The notes: generated from the letters alone by a model not told the origin. Shown: positions 1 to 12,082, counted from the first letter of the stretch. The stretch is 64,000 nucleotides of DNA from Armigeres subalbatus (GCF_024139115.2 NW_026943327.1:1053890-1117889), one strand, 5' to 3'. A program made the numbers and translations.

Positions 1-538
1 ATATTGAATTGTGAATCATGTTCACTTTTTAACACTAAACCGAGGAAGTTTGTGTAGTTTCGGCATGATTATTCAAATTTACAAAGAAAAATCAATGTGC
101 TGTAAAAATTTGTTTTAGTTCAGTTGGGTATATGAACTTATATTAAACTTTTTCATGCATGAAAATAAAAGGATCGACAAGGCTGAAACAATAAAATCGC
201 TCTCAGAAAATTAAATTCTAGGCAATCAGATTCAAATGTAACTCAAATTTAAATATTCGACTAAAGGATTATTTATGTGAATTAAGTGGAATACACCGAC
301 TTTTGGTTTTCAAGAAAATAGGGAGATCAAGTGATCCTACCACCTCCTCCACATACGGCGACAGCCTGTTCAGGATTAACTTCTCCAGTAGTCTCCTACA
401 GTGTCTATTAGACAGATTGGTGTGTACGCTGAGGTGTCCCCTGGTGGTTCGCCAGCTTTCGACAACAGGACCAAACTACTGGCTCGCGACCCACCAGATC
501 TGATGTCAGCCGATCGACCATTTGAGTGAATTGTTCTA
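1..538. other. Unassigned AT-rich sequence
   Basis: No gene, RNA or repeat structure is recognised here. Short open frames exist but have no recognisable motif. Confidence 0.5.
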
Positions 539-540
539 TA

Positions 541-660
541 GGGCACTGCACGGAAACATCTTTTTCTCTTTCGTTCCTCATAAATTTTGACGTTTACTGG
601 CCTTGTTGTTTTCTAATTTCTTTGCAGCGAGAAAGAGACAAAGCAGTCCGTGCAGTGCCC
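541..660. mobile_element. Small foldback MITE with GGGCACTGCACGGA ends
   Basis: The ends are a perfect 14-bp inverted repeat (541-554 and 647-660, GGGCACTGCACGGA). Inside them lies a second, imperfect complementary stretch (CTTTTTCTCTTTCG against CGAGAAAGAGACAA), so most of the element can fold into one hairpin. There is no coding capacity. The target-site duplication is not clear, so the superfamily is not assigned. Confidence 0.65.
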
Positions 661-896
661 TTTAGGCCACCTTGGTTAGGGTGACCATATGAAATTTTTC
701 CAAAGGAGGACAATTCCTTCAAATCGTGCCAAAAAGAAGGACATTTGGTTGAAAAAGGAGGACATTTAAAAAAAATCAAACCCGAATTTGATATTAAATT
801 GACTGATTTTTCGGGACGTCGAGTCGAACTCACCATCTTTACAGTGAGATCTTATAAAACAAGCTTCAACCTATCTGAATAATGGTACATAAATGC

Positions 897-994
897 ATTG
901 CACAGAATTTTAGCAAGAAAAACTAAAATATGATTATTTTAGGTCATTCGAAAATAATCATATTTTAGTTTTTCTTGCGAAAATTCTGTGCAAT
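897..994. repeat. Near-perfect 44-bp-arm hairpin
   Basis: Arms 897-940 and 951-994 are reverse complements over 44 bp with one mismatch, separated by a 10-nt loop. Each arm starts ATTGCACAGAATTTT at the outer end. It is too symmetric to be chance and is probably a small foldback element or a recent inverted duplication. Confidence 0.8.
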
Positions 995-1280
995 CGCAAA
1001 ATTGAGCAATAGACAACTGATTGTATATTACATTGATCAGATACCTAGTAGACTATCGGAGATTATTATTTGAACACCAACAAGTTCATGGCATGCGAAT
1101 GCACCTAGACGCCTTACACCATGATCCCGAGGCTTTCATTTTTTTTTTGTGAAAATTCGTAAATGTTTTCAGGCTGAATACAACTACGTATGGCGATTCG
1201 TAGCTATGTCAATTTTGAAGCTATGGGGGTGTTATTTTCAGATGATTGTAGAATGATGAATCTAAGAAAGATTACAATTA

Positions 1281-2017
1281 TTTTTGCCTTTCTCGTATAC
1301 TAAGTATACGTAAAGGCTATATGTTCGCTCTAAAAATGAACTTTTTATAGGAGGCCCGGAGACCCATAGTGTTATATACCAATCAACTCAGCTCGACGAA
1401 TTGAGGTGATGTCTGTGTGTGTGTGCGTGTGTGTGTGTGTGTGTGTATGTGTGTGTGTATGTGCGCACCAAAAGAGCAAAAAGTTAAGCTCACTTTTTTT
1501 GCACTTACCCTCAACCGATTTACTATCAAAACGTTGCATTCGACGCAGTATCCTGTCCCATTGTTTTCTATTGAAAATTGGCCGGATCAGACTATGGGCT
1601 TGGAAGTTATGGCCAAAATACATTTTTCTCAGAAAAAAGCGCGTAAAAAAGTCTAGCTCACTTTTAATGCACTTACCCTAAACGGATTCCCTCACAACAA
1701 GCTGCATTCGACGCAGTATCCTGCCCCATTGTTTCCTATTGAAAATTGGACGGATCGGACAATGGGCTTGGTAGTTATGGCCAAAATACTTTTTCTCAGA
1801 AAAAAGTGCGGAAAAAAATCTAGCTCACTTTTAATGCTCTTACCCTGAACCGATTTCCTCGCAACAGGTTGCATTCGACGCAGAATCTTATCTCATTATT
1901 TCCTATTGAAAATTGGCCCGATCGGACTATGGGCTCAGAAGTAATGCCTGAAATACTATTTTTTTACCGCACGAGAAAGGCATCATCACCGCTAGGTGGA
2001 TTAATCTGGGTTTTTTA
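1281..2017 (+). repeat. Interspersed repeat (CTCGTATAC family), long copy
   Basis: It begins TTTTTGCCTTTCTCGTATAC and ends with CACGAGAAAGGCATCATC followed by GCTAGGTGGATTAATCTGGG. The same head, middle and tail recur at 28461-30140 and 42708-43266, and fragments occur at 19105-19232, 30437-30500, 38265-38412 and 43548-43592. After the conserved head comes a (GT)n microsatellite (1412-1461). This copy then carries about three tandem versions of a 168-bp block (starting near 1487, 1655 and 1821) that the other copies hold once. The family name is not known to me. The short reading frames across it are not genes. Confidence 0.8.
1412..1461. repeat. (GT)n / (GTAT) microsatellite
   Basis: This is a GT-rich tract with scattered TATG steps, a constant internal part of the interspersed repeat around it. 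Confidence 0.9.
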
Positions 2018-3399
2018 GAATATTGTTGAGTATGGAATATATTTTTACACCTGTTTTTGCAATGGGGTCATAAGTTTAAGTCCCATGTTTCCTCCAATAC
2101 ATTTTTTTTAAAACAAATATTCCACATGATGTAAATATACACAATGAGCTTCCAAATGTAGTCCACGTTGATTGGAAAATAGGCATTTAACTTTTATTCA
2201 CTATTAAGAAATTGCATCATTTTTTGGGAAAATTATTAAACTCTTTCAGTGGAATATCTGCACCTGTTATGGGACGAGTTTAGCACTATTCCATTTAATT
2301 CCAACACGTTACGGTGGAATAGTTCTAAACTCGACTTATGACACGTGTCAATTTTAAGATTTTTCTAGACTACTTTGGAGGAAACGTACCATGCATTACT
2401 ATCGAAATATGATTCAATGTATGCTTTCTTGCAGCAAATCTTGAGAAGCATTTGAATCATGTTATTCATAGCCTACTCACAATTTCGTGAAATTATCAAA
2501 CTATTATTTTAAATCATTCTTTTGCTATCTTCTACTTAATACACTTATTTAATATTTATTATTTACATTTATGTTAATCGAAAACTACATGGAAAAGTTC
2601 CAAATTTGAACGTAAATGAACGCAAATGTATATCTATAAAATCGTACGTTTTCTATGCGAATGAATCTCTGTTGTAATAACAAGATAAAACTTTCCAGAA
2701 ATTAATGTCTGGCATTGTTATTTGTTTCCTCAAAATATACAAAAAGGAGGACATTTCAGCGCAAAAGGAGGAGAGGAGGAGGACAAGGTGTTTCCGATAC
2801 AAAAGACCAACATAATACTACAAAATAAATCAGTCTTCCGGCAACCCAAACTTCCCAGAATCTCATAATCAGTCAATAACACGTCATAGTTTCTTTGGAG
2901 TTTAGAACTGGCCTGTAGTTCTATGCTGGCTGTTTGAACAAGGAATTTAGGGTTTCCGGGACTGGTTCCGAGGACATCGCATGGCCAGTTTTAGTATACA
3001 CAAATACTATGGCGATGTCTAGATAGATTATGAATTTCTAAGAAGTTTGAGGTGTCGGATGACTGATTTATTTTGTAGTTAAATGCTGGCCTTTTGGACC
3101 ATATATTTCGGATTTCTGGAACCTGTTCGGTGGTCTTTCGGCTTTCTTTCTTATGCCTATTTGGCTTATGTTGTCATTCATTGACATTGACCAATAAATA
3201 CTAATATTCAAACTTTCGAAAATTCAAAAAAAATGCTTACACCAGACTTCAGGAGAGGAAATCCTCAGCACTTTTTCCATCAACCTCCTGGAACCGTTAT
3301 TTTTCTTGGTCACAGTTAAAACCGCTAGCATTTTAGTTGAAAATTGGCTGAAAACGAGCAGTTTTAGGTTGTCAAGATTCGTCCCGGAAGTTTGACTTA
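2018..3399. other. Unassigned AT-rich sequence with repeat traces
   Basis: No gene is seen. The stretch 2245-2350 resembles the foldback family at 12.1, 17.3 and 48.3 kb (AGTGGAAT, GACGAGTTTAG, CCATTTAATTCCA) but is strongly diverged. An AAAGGAGGACATTT motif occurs at about 700-770 and again at about 2742-2775, suggesting a split repeat whose middle is 770-2740. Confidence 0.4.
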
Positions 3400-4650
3400 C
3401 TTACTTACTTGTGGATCCTGTACACCTCCGGTGGCGCAAAGGGCAGACTTGATTTTTTTTATGTCTTTATTGAGGAGACTTTCAGCCCGAGGCTGACTCG
3501 TCTCCGAACTTGAAAGATCTCCATCCTGAGCGTTGCCCAGCTATCGCTTTAACCTGTTGCCAGGTAAGATTTCGGTCGACTTCTTTTATTTCTTTATTGA
3601 GGCTTCGCCGCCATGAGCCTCTGGGTCTGCCTCTGCTGCGATGTCCCGCTGGGTTCCAGTCTAATGCTTGTTTACAGATTTCGTTTCCGCCCCTACGTAG
3701 AGTGTGGCCGACCCAGCCCCACTTCCGATCCCGAAGTGGATAGGTCCGGATAGGGTCGGACAGGACCCCATTGTGCAGCACTCTACACGAAAAGGCCTCG
3801 TACTGTGCTTCGATGAGGCCGATGATTTTCTCAGGAACCCCCTTGCGTCTCAGGGCGCCCCACATATTCTCGTGATTGAGACGGTCGAAAGCTTTTTCGT
3901 AGTCAATGAATACCAAGTAAGGGGACTCTTGGAATTCGTTGACCTGCTCCAGAATGATGCGGAGCGTGACAATATGGTCCACACAGGATCTTCCGGCACG
4001 GAATCCGGCTTGCTGCCGCCGGAGAGTCGCATCGATCTTCTCCTGAATCCGGGCCAGGATAATTTTGCACAGAACGTTGAGAACGGTACACAGCAACATA
4101 ATGCCTCGCCAGTTATCGCATACAGTCTGGTCACCCTTTTTAGGCACCTGCACTAAGATACCTTGCATCCAGTTGACCGGGAAAGTTGCGATATTACGAA
4201 ATAATCGATGCAGTAGTTGAGCGGATGTCATGGGGTCAGCTTTGAACATCTCGGCTGATATGCGATCGATCCCTCGCACTTTATTTTCATGCTGTGGATG
4301 GCTGTTAAAATCTCTAGCAGTGATGAAGCTTTGGTATTGACGCGTGTTATACGTCGCGTGCAGGACTAGGCAGATCATGCCAAGCAGGTGGTGGCCAGGC
4401 TGGCAATTGAAAACGTTGTTCGAAGTGCTCGAAGTGGTCAGTTGGGTCGGTCAGTGACCGCGTCTTTTACAGGCATCATTGCATTAATCTTTGCCCCGCT
4501 TAAGCGTCGTGAGATATCGCAGAGGAGGCGAATGTCCCCGGTTGCGGCGGCTCTCTCTCCTTCGTCGGCCAGAGAGTCTGTTCACGCTCGCTTGTCCCGT
4601 CGACATAAGCGTTTTACTTCCTTCTCAGCAGTTTGAGGGTTAATAAATTT
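3400..4650 (-). pseudogene. RTE-type non-LTR retrotransposon, internally deleted reverse transcriptase
   Basis: The minus strand encodes the linker and reverse transcriptase of an RTE-like LINE. Upstream (about 4640-4390) reads EVKRLCRRDKRAW and DIRLLCDISRRLSGAKIN, typical of the segment before the RT domain. The 298-residue frame at 4378-3482 then gives VPKKGDQTVCDNWRGI, QAGFRAGRSCVDHI and FIDYEKAFDRLN (palm motif A, one catalytic Asp). After a segment reading VLHNGVLSDPIRT the frame jumps to the C-terminal WVGHTLRR and GRPRGSWRRS region, so the catalytic ADD motif and the thumb are missing. The element is therefore inactive. A run of ACTT at about 3395-3411 may be its 3' tail. Clade assignment rests on motif memory and is fairly sure for RTE-like, less so for the family. 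Confidence 0.8.
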
Positions 4651-6175
4651 CACCTTCGGAAACTGCATCTCAATGATTTGTAATTCATTTTAAACAATTA
4701 TGTAAATATTGGTACTAAAAATGCAACTAATGAGAAATGACCCGGTAGCATTTCTGCCCTGGTAAATACAAATTCACGCTATTTTTTTGCATCACACATT
4801 TCATTACTGAAGTAGAATGTACCTACGCCAAATATTTACGATTTAATTCCATTTAATGATGTATTTTTTGGCAGTGCTTTAAAACAGTACAATGCATTTT
4901 AAACAGCTCCAGGGTAGCAAAGTTAGGTAAAAAATGAGTAATATTTATGGTAATTTTATGACTCAGATGGTCCACTTGGTTACAATTTCTAAATAATTCC
5001 ATTATATCATCCAAACTTCCAGTAGTATAAACAAATTGCCTCATTTTCAAAAGAAATCGGATTAAATCGAATTGAATTTTATACTATTATGATTAACAAA
5101 CCATAGCTAGCGAACGCTTCCGAGGGGACAAACTTCCGAGGCAGTAGTAACAGAAAAAATCCAATTTAGGGGCATCGTTATTTCTGGGAGTTTGTTCACT
5201 CGCAGATCCGTGCGAGGAGGAAACAAAGCGAAATCGAAACTCTTGTTTCATAAGGACCTATATCTGGAAGGACAATCACTTTTCACTACATTTCTTATTT
5301 CCATTTGATAGAAAACTCGAAGTGCTGCCAATTCTCTGCGGAGTGTTTTTTTTTCATTGCCATGAATATGACAGGAAAAACCAATGCTTGTATTTGCACA
5401 CTTAGGCGCTGATGATACAACGTCGAACGGAATGTCTGCAGCTGTTTGCGGAGCGAGTTTACCTCTATGATGCTTGCCTTACGCGTAGATATCCTTCGGG
5501 TGGCAAAATGGAAAACATGTTTTTTCTTTCCGCCTTTCCCCTGTTTAGTTCGTGGTTCAGAAGTGTGCAATAAACCGGAAACACATGCTGAGAAATCATT
5601 GATAACGAAATGTCACACGAACATACCATTAGGTACGAACTGGAACTGCTAAATAGTTTTTCTCGAGTGGAATTTGAACCACCATGAACATTTATTACAT
5701 GAATAGGATTGCTACTCAGAACTTGTGGTAGGAGGAAACTGTGACAGAATATATGTATATGCATAGAAGTTTACTGATTACGAAATCATTTATGTTACCC
5801 AGCAATTTCGAGAAATTATAATTAATATAATTTCTAGTAGTTTGAATTAATTTTATTTGTTAGTGCTGAAGCACTTATGGTATTTCATAGAATATTGAAG
5901 GGGATGCCGACAGATCTAATTTTATTATAATAATACACCACGCGGGAAATATGTATGAAATGCGCTGGGTAAAATGCGCCTTTACGTTTTTGGTTATTAA
6001 CCCAAATTTGGTCTCAAAATCTTGAACGGCTGTAACCAATAAACATTTGCAAGCCCTTACACAAAAAAATTTGACCAAAAACTCTGTATTTAAATTAAAA
6101 AAAAAATGTTTTTTTGGCTCTTCCCCATATGCAATTTCGGTGTTTACGTCAACAATGCTTTTTCTTTAGATACAA
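4651..6175. other. Unassigned AT-rich sequence
   Basis: No gene or structured repeat is recognised. Reading frames here are short and lack motifs. Confidence 0.45.
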
Positions 6176-6463
6176 CCCGAGCAGACGAAAATAGCTCAAT
6201 AAAATCAAATCTTGATTAGATAGCAAAATGAGAAATGGACATGACTGATAATATCTGGAGAAAATCTAGTTATGCTGTTTGTAAGAAGTGATCAATATCA
6301 TGTACCATTGGTTTGCTCTTGCATATCTTGATATTGATATTCAATCTTGATATTCAAATGATATTTCGATGCAAAATTTTGGTAGTGTTGCTTGTCTTTT
6401 TATCTCTTATATCAATGAAGCTCATATCATATTTTGTTATTCTGTTCATGGCTTCTGCCCGGG
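6176..6463. mobile_element. MITE with CCCGAGCAGA-type ends
   Basis: The left end CCCGAGCAGACG matches the reverse complement of the right end (CCCGGGCAGAAG) with two mismatches. The subterminal GATATCAAGATT-like blocks are also partly inverted. The 288-bp interior is AT-rich and non-coding. Related CCCGAGC or CCCAAG ends occur at 14823-14955 and 55149-55503. Confidence 0.55.
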
Positions 6464-6576
6464 AAGAACACATTTTCTCCTAATTATAATCAGTCTTAAA
6501 CTTTGACTACTTTGAACTATGAGACTGACACCAATCTTATACAAAAGAGTGTGACTATTTCAGCGAAAAATATTGG

Positions 6577-6577
6577 A

Positions 6578-6598
<21 letters not shown>
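6577..6598. repeat. (TA)n microsatellite
   Basis: About 11 TA dinucleotides abut the poly(T) that marks the 3' end of the minus-strand Juan-like element. Confidence 0.9.
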
Positions 6599-6609
<11 letters not shown>

Positions 6610-6828
6610 CTAATTTTATTTGCTAATTATCTAATACATGCATTCATCTCCTAGAGTAGGTGTTCCGTGTTTTCTTAACACTATCATCCTTATTTGCTAT
6701 GTTACGCTTTTAGTTATTATTAATACATTTCAATTGCCTCTGGCAGTTAGAATTTTTTCCTCTAGTTGAATTGAACCATGTAGGAATTACAATGTTTTCA
6801 ACTTAAACTAAACTTAACCTATTTTATA

Positions 6829-9483
6829 CTAAGGGTATAAGGAGTTAATCGTTGCAATAGAAGATTGCAACGATTTTTGTCTAAAATTGGAAATTATTTT
6901 GTTGGACATTTGTTGCAATGTCTCAATATTAGAAATTCTATGAAGTTCATTGGTACTATACCACGGAGGCAACTTCAGAATCATTTTCAAAATTTTATTT
7001 TGAATCCTCTGGAGTGCCTTCTGTCTGGTATTGCAGCAACTAGCCCATATTGGCACAGCATACAACATGGCAGGCCTAAAAATTTGTTTGTAAATCAAAA
7101 GTTTGTTCTTAAGACAAAGTTTTGATTTTCTGTTTATAAGTGGATATAGGCACTTAATATATTTGTTACATTTGGCTTGAAGGCCTTCAATGTGATTTTT
7201 AAAAGTTAATTTTTGATCTAGCAGAAGTCCTAAATATTTAGCTTCGCTAGACCAATTAATTGGAACCCCATTCATAGTGACACTAATGTCTGCTAGAATG
7301 TTTCAAATAAGAAGCTCTCGGCTTATGTGGGAAAATTATAAGCTGAGTTTTGGAAGCATTCGGGGAAATTTTCCATTTTTGCAAGTAGTGGGGAAAAATC
7401 CAAACTTTTTTGCAGTCTACTACAAATAACACGAAAGCTTCGCCCTTTGGCTGAAAGGCCCGTGTCATCTGCAAACAAAGATTTTTGACACCCTGGTGGT
7501 AAATCAGGTAAGTCAGAAGTAAAAATGTTATACAAAATGGGCCCCAGTATGCTGCCTTGGGGGACACCAGCCCTTACAGGTAATCTATCAGATTTAGTAT
7601 TCTGATAGTTTACCTGCAGTGAGCGATCTGATAAATAATTTTGGATCAGTTTAATGATGTACAGAGGAAAATTAAAATTCATCAATTTTACAATCAAACC
7701 TTCATGCCAAACACTGTCAAATGCTTTCTCTATATCAAGAAGAGCAACTCCAGTCGAATATCCTTCAGATTTGTTGAGCCGAATTAAGTTCGTAACTCTT
7801 AATAACTGATGAGTGGTTGAATGCCCATGGCGAAAACCAAATTGCTCATCAGCAAAAATAGAATTGTCATTAATATGAACCATCATTCTATTTAAAATAA
7901 TCTTTTCAAACAGTTTGCTTATTGAAGAAAGCAAACTGATTGGGCGATAACTAGAAGCCTCAGCTGGATTTTTGTCCGGCTTCAAAATTGGAACAACTTT
8001 GGCGTTTTTCCATTTATCTGGAAAGTATGCCAATTGAAAACATTTGTTAAATAAATTAACCAAAAAGGATAAAGAGCTCTCAGGGAGTTTTTTGATAAGT
8101 ATGTAGAAAATACCATCATCACCCGGGGCTTTCATATTTTTAAATTTTCTAGTAATAGATCTCACTTCATCCAAATTAGTTCCCAACGAAGGGTCAAAAA
8201 CATTCACTTGATTGAGAATGTCTTCGAAGCTCCGTGTAACCTGATCCTCACTTGGACTAGTGAGACCTAGACTAAAATTATGGGCACTCTCGAACTGCTG
8301 AGCAAGTTTTTGAGCCTTTTTGCCATTTGTTAATAAAATTTTATTTCCCTCTTTAAGCGCTGGAATTGGCTTTTGAGGTTTTTTAAGAATTTTTGTTAAT
8401 TTCCAAAAGGGTTTCGAACTGGGATCCAAACTCGAGACATTATTCTCAAAGTTGGTATTTCTCAGAATAGCGAAACGTTTTTTAATTTCATTTTGCAAAT
8501 CTCGCCAAATAACTTTCAACGCGGGATCGCGAGTTCTTTGGTATTGCCTTCTTCTCACATTTTAAGACGGATCAGTAGCTGAAGATCGTCGTCAATAATA
8601 ATATAGTTGAATTTAACTTCACATTTCTAAATTACAATTCCTCGGACTTCGACAATTAAATATGTCAAATATACGAGAGCATGATCAATATCACTTTTAT
8701 TATCGAGTGGAATATAAACATTAAAATTCCTATCGATATACGTTTTATATAAATCTCAATCAGCCCTATGATAATTGAAAGTAGAGCTGATTGGATTATA
8801 AATTGCTTCTTGTGAGATTTCAAATGTCACAGGAAGGTGATCAGAGTCAAAGTCAGCATGAGTTACCAATTGGCCACACAGCTGACTTGAATCCGTTAAA
8901 GCTAAATCAATTGTAGAAGGATTTCGACTGGAAGAAAAACAAGTTGGTCCATTGGGATATTGAATAGTATAATATCCCGCAGAACAATCTTCAAATAAAA
9001 TTTTACCATTGGAATTGCTTTGAGCATTATTCCATAAACGGTGTTTGGCATTGAAGTCACCAATTACGAAGAATTTTGATTTGTTGCGAGTCAGAATTTG
9101 AAGATCAGCTTTCAACAAATTCTTTTGCTGCCCATTGCATTGAAAAGGCAAGTAGGCTGCAATGAAGGAAAATTGTCCAAAATTTGTTTCAACAGAAACT
9201 CCCAAGGTTTCAAAACTTTGGTTTCAAACGAAGAAAATAATTTATGTTTGATACGTCTATTAATGAAAATGGCGACCCCACAACAGGCGTTGTAAAGACG
9301 ATCCTTCCTGTGGATAAAATAGTTTGGATCATTTTTAATGGAGAGTCCTGGTTTTAAATACGTTTCAGTTATAATGGCAATATGCACATTATGAACTGAA
9401 AGGAAGTTGAATAATTCATCTTCCTTACCCTTTAGAGAGCGGGCATTCCAATTTAGAACTTTCACACAATTATTTGGATCCAT
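6829..9483 (-). pseudogene. Juan-like ORF2 (endonuclease + reverse transcriptase), frameshifted
   Basis: The start is taken at ATG 9483, giving MDPNNCVKVLNWNARSLKG, the first endonuclease motif. TETYL follows, then GVAIFINRR. After a frameshift near 9200 come AYLPFQ, FVIGDFNAKHRLWN and SDHLPVTF, the APE-type endonuclease core. A degraded linker (about 8755-8560) precedes the RT domain: KAPGDDGI, SYRPISLLSSISKLFEK, EQFGFRHGHSTTHQL, LLDIEKAFDSVWH, VPQGSILGPILYNIF and SLFADDTG (catalytic FADD). A shift near 7320-7490 then leads to SSEAKYLGLLLDQKLTFK and the C-terminal end at 6829. Both catalytic domains are therefore represented, but at least three frame breaks inactivate the gene. Confidence 0.8.
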
Positions 9484-10170
9484 TGAAACGGAGTCCGATA
9501 ACAATTTTTTGTGTGTACTTTATACCAACCTGAACAGCTTCAGGAATGGTATTTGCTTTGAACATTGCATTAATCATGTGATGCAATTGTTCAGTTAAAA
9601 AATCAAAATCGGAAGCAGTCATGCTACCTGAATCGGCAACATGACCGTTATTTTCCGTTGGGACATGGGTATAAACCTCATTTTTAAAAGAGAAATTTTA
9701 TCTACCAGCAGCGATGTTTGCATACGTAGGTACATTGGAAAAATTGGAATTTACTTAATTGCTTGCTACCCGATCGTCAAAGGATCCCGGCAAAACGCGG
9801 CAGTCACCCTTCCTAGCAATCTGAAATGAAACCTTGATCCCCTGAAGGTTACTCAAGATTTCATTCCGAAAGCCAGAAAACTCGGCAACAGATACCACAA
9901 TTGGCGGAATCCTTTGTTTCTTCGCATGAATCGATTCACCTGGGCTAAAGGTAGATTCGATTTGCTCAATTTCATCATTAATCAAATCGAACTGATTGCT
10001 CAGTTCGATAGGAGAAGAAACAATGTCAACATTAGATTTAGAAGGAATATCTGAAGTCTCCAGCTTCCTTCTATTTTTTCCGCGCTTGGGCAGGACGGTC
10101 TTGAAACCTTGTTTCTTTGAAGGAAGTGGAGAATTCAGAGACTCCTTCCTCTTGTTTTGTTAATACTCAT
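9470..10170 (-). pseudogene. Juan-like ORF1 (gag), middle deleted
   Basis: The start ATG at 10170 (MSINKTR) needs a 1-nt correction to join the long basic frame (SLNSPLPSKKQGF and onward). The frame continues through KQRIPPIVVSVAEFSGF, KVSFQIARKGDCRVLPGSFD, the usual RRM-like gag segment, and stops just after. The sequence then resumes with NVPTYANIAAGR and ends LRFNGSK. The part that normally holds the three CCHC knuckles is absent, so nucleic-acid chaperone function would be lost. Family role: RNA-binding protein of the retrotransposition RNP. Confidence 0.7.
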
Positions 10171-10440
10171 TGCTGAGCGTGGAGACGTGACCTTCTAAGA
10201 GGTTTTTTCCCAGAACGGTGTCCCTGCAGGATTACCACCGCTTGTCGGAATTTTACTTCCGCAAACGGGTCCAACGTAAAACGAAGGCACGGGTCCTTGC
10301 AAAGATCGTAACGGGATCAGTGGGTACAAATAGCGCTAAGAAGCACCGTTGAAATTAAAATAGCTTCGGGTAGTATTAAAAACTTCCTTCCGCAAAGAGA
10401 GAAAGAACCGCATAACACGAAAGCACGATGCGGTCTGATT
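10171..10440 (-). other. 5' UTR of the Juan-like element
   Basis: This is GC-richer, non-coding sequence directly upstream of the gag ATG, ending near ACCGCATCGTGCTTTCG on the minus strand. Jockey-clade LINEs have internal promoters in this position; none is proven here. Confidence 0.5.
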
Positions 10441-12080
10441 GGAATATTTTAATTATCATTTTTGGGTGGCGCATATTGACCAGCTTCATTCATTTCAAAA
10501 GGGAATAAACTATTTTGGAATAAAATAGTTTTTTGTAATATTGTTAGCTTTTTTGAAAATTCTTGGACCATATAATGACTGATATGTTTGATTATTGATA
10601 AACATTTCGAAAATACATTGTTTCGGATCACCATTATAGAATTTGCTTAGGGGCGCTTGGTCATACTTCCCCTACAGTAGATAACACAACGGCAAAAGTT
10701 CTCAAAATTGCTCGACCAGTCGTGCCTAATGTCAAACGTCGTAGACAACCTTACAGTTGAGCAAACCAACAAACTCAAAATTTTATGTCTTTCTAGGGAA
10801 GGGTGAATACGAGTTTTGATGAGATATAGAAACATTGGTTCGCCGGTAGAAGAAATGTTAATACAAAACTGTTAAAATGAGTCGTTCAGTGCTTATCATA
10901 GAACCATGAGAGTAATGAAATGCACGTGTGGTTAAGGGAGAATAAAATTATTGGTTAATCACTATATAAAGACTGTACCAATTCATACGGATGCCATTGA
11001 ATGAGCATACCAAATCGTAGCAAAAACTTCGGAAATAATTCCAATATTAAAGTATTTCCTTCTTCTTAAATGATTTTGCATTCCTACTCAAACTCGACTA
11101 GCAACTTTTCAAGCCTGCCATTGAATGCACATGTATGTATTGTGCTTGATATACATATCGGAAAACATCCTAGACCGAACCGTGAATCGAGCTCACCATC
11201 TCCATCTCGCGCAAAGATAATCGGAGACCAAAATCGAAGGCACAGAAAATAGTTGCTGCAATACCAGAAAAGCAAATGCAAAAGAGGATCCAAATATATA
11301 TTTTTAAATGATTCTGAAGTTGCCTCTAGCCAACAAACTTCTGATTTATGTTTTCTAAACATAAAAACTAATTGAATTCAAGAAGTAATTGATTCGTTAT
11401 TCATGATGATGGCTTGTTGCCACTTAACTCCAGCATTGATGGTGCTTTGAAATTACTCACATAAAACGAAATCACATTATTTATCGCTCAGACACTCACA
11501 AAATATTGATCGCTCATCTATTACGAGCAATTACCCGAGCAGCATCAGATTGATGTCTACCTAAAATGAAAAACTCATCGTGTGCCGGAGTTCATCATTT
11601 TGTACTCAGTCGGTTGTGTATGCCACGTCGAAAGTAAGTGTGCGTTGTAAAAATAGCTTTGTCGTAAAATGTGCATCATCATCTTTGGGAAATTGATTTT
11701 TTGCCGCCCGTGACGATAGGTAAGTCATCAGGTTGAAGCTACCACAAAGTATGGATTAATCATCCTAACAACAAGATTAGAAAAAAAAGGTTAAAGTTTG
11801 GCAAAGTATTTCGTGTTAGCATTGATCTCTTTCATCCCTAAGAAGAATGGTATAAGTACGACATTTTGTTGAATTTCGTTTGATCTAATGGCATATGATG
11901 GACAGAACATAAAGTCGAAAGAACCTTTGGTTCACAATTTATTTACGATTGACAAGTAACGTGGGATGTTTGATTGGAATAACTAAGCGTTCAGTAAGCC
12001 TTAAGTTGTCATTAGTTATCTTCACGTGGAAAGAATTCACCAAAGAAAAATCAGAAACATCCTTTTAAGTGGAATGTATT
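10441..12080. other. Unassigned sequence containing a possible transcription start
   Basis: No coding sequence is recognised. See the promoter-like entry at 11604-11633. Confidence 0.4.
11604..11633 (+). promoter_or_regulatory. Possible initiator and non-coding first exon
   Basis: A TCAGTC initiator match (11607-11612, the arthropod consensus is TCAGTY) lies 22 bp before a strong donor AAA|GTAAGT (GT at 11634). A second strong donor ATAG|GTAAGT is at 11720. The pair looks like alternative ends of a short first exon. No DPE match is seen, and no downstream exon could be tied to it. Confidence 0.25.
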
Positions 12081-12082
12081 CA

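Larger units (their letters stand above)
6599..10440 (-). mobile_element. Juan-like non-LTR retrotransposon (Jockey clade), defective
   Basis: This is a near-complete LINE on the minus strand: GC-rich 5' UTR (10440-10171), ORF1 (10170-9470), ORF2 (9483-6829), 3' UTR and a short A-tract (poly(T) at 6599-6607). The 14-nt overlap between the ORF1 stop and the ORF2 start (ATGGATCCAAATAA) is still visible. ORF2 has endonuclease and reverse transcriptase but no RNase H, as expected for the Jockey clade. Juan is the Jockey-clade family known from Aedes and Culex; the match is from memory of the proteins. ORF1 carries a large internal deletion and ORF2 has several frameshifts, so the copy cannot be active. 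Confidence 0.8.

Noticed and set aside
1372..1681. Frames with runs of Val-Cys or Thr-His
   Set aside because: They translate the (GT)n microsatellite inside an interspersed repeat.
3510..4156. Plus-strand frames of 77 and 150 codons
   Set aside because: Antisense shadows of the RTE-type reverse transcriptase on the minus strand.
6829..9598. Plus-strand frames opposite the Juan-like ORF2
   Set aside because: Shadows of the minus-strand reverse transcriptase and endonuclease coding sequence.
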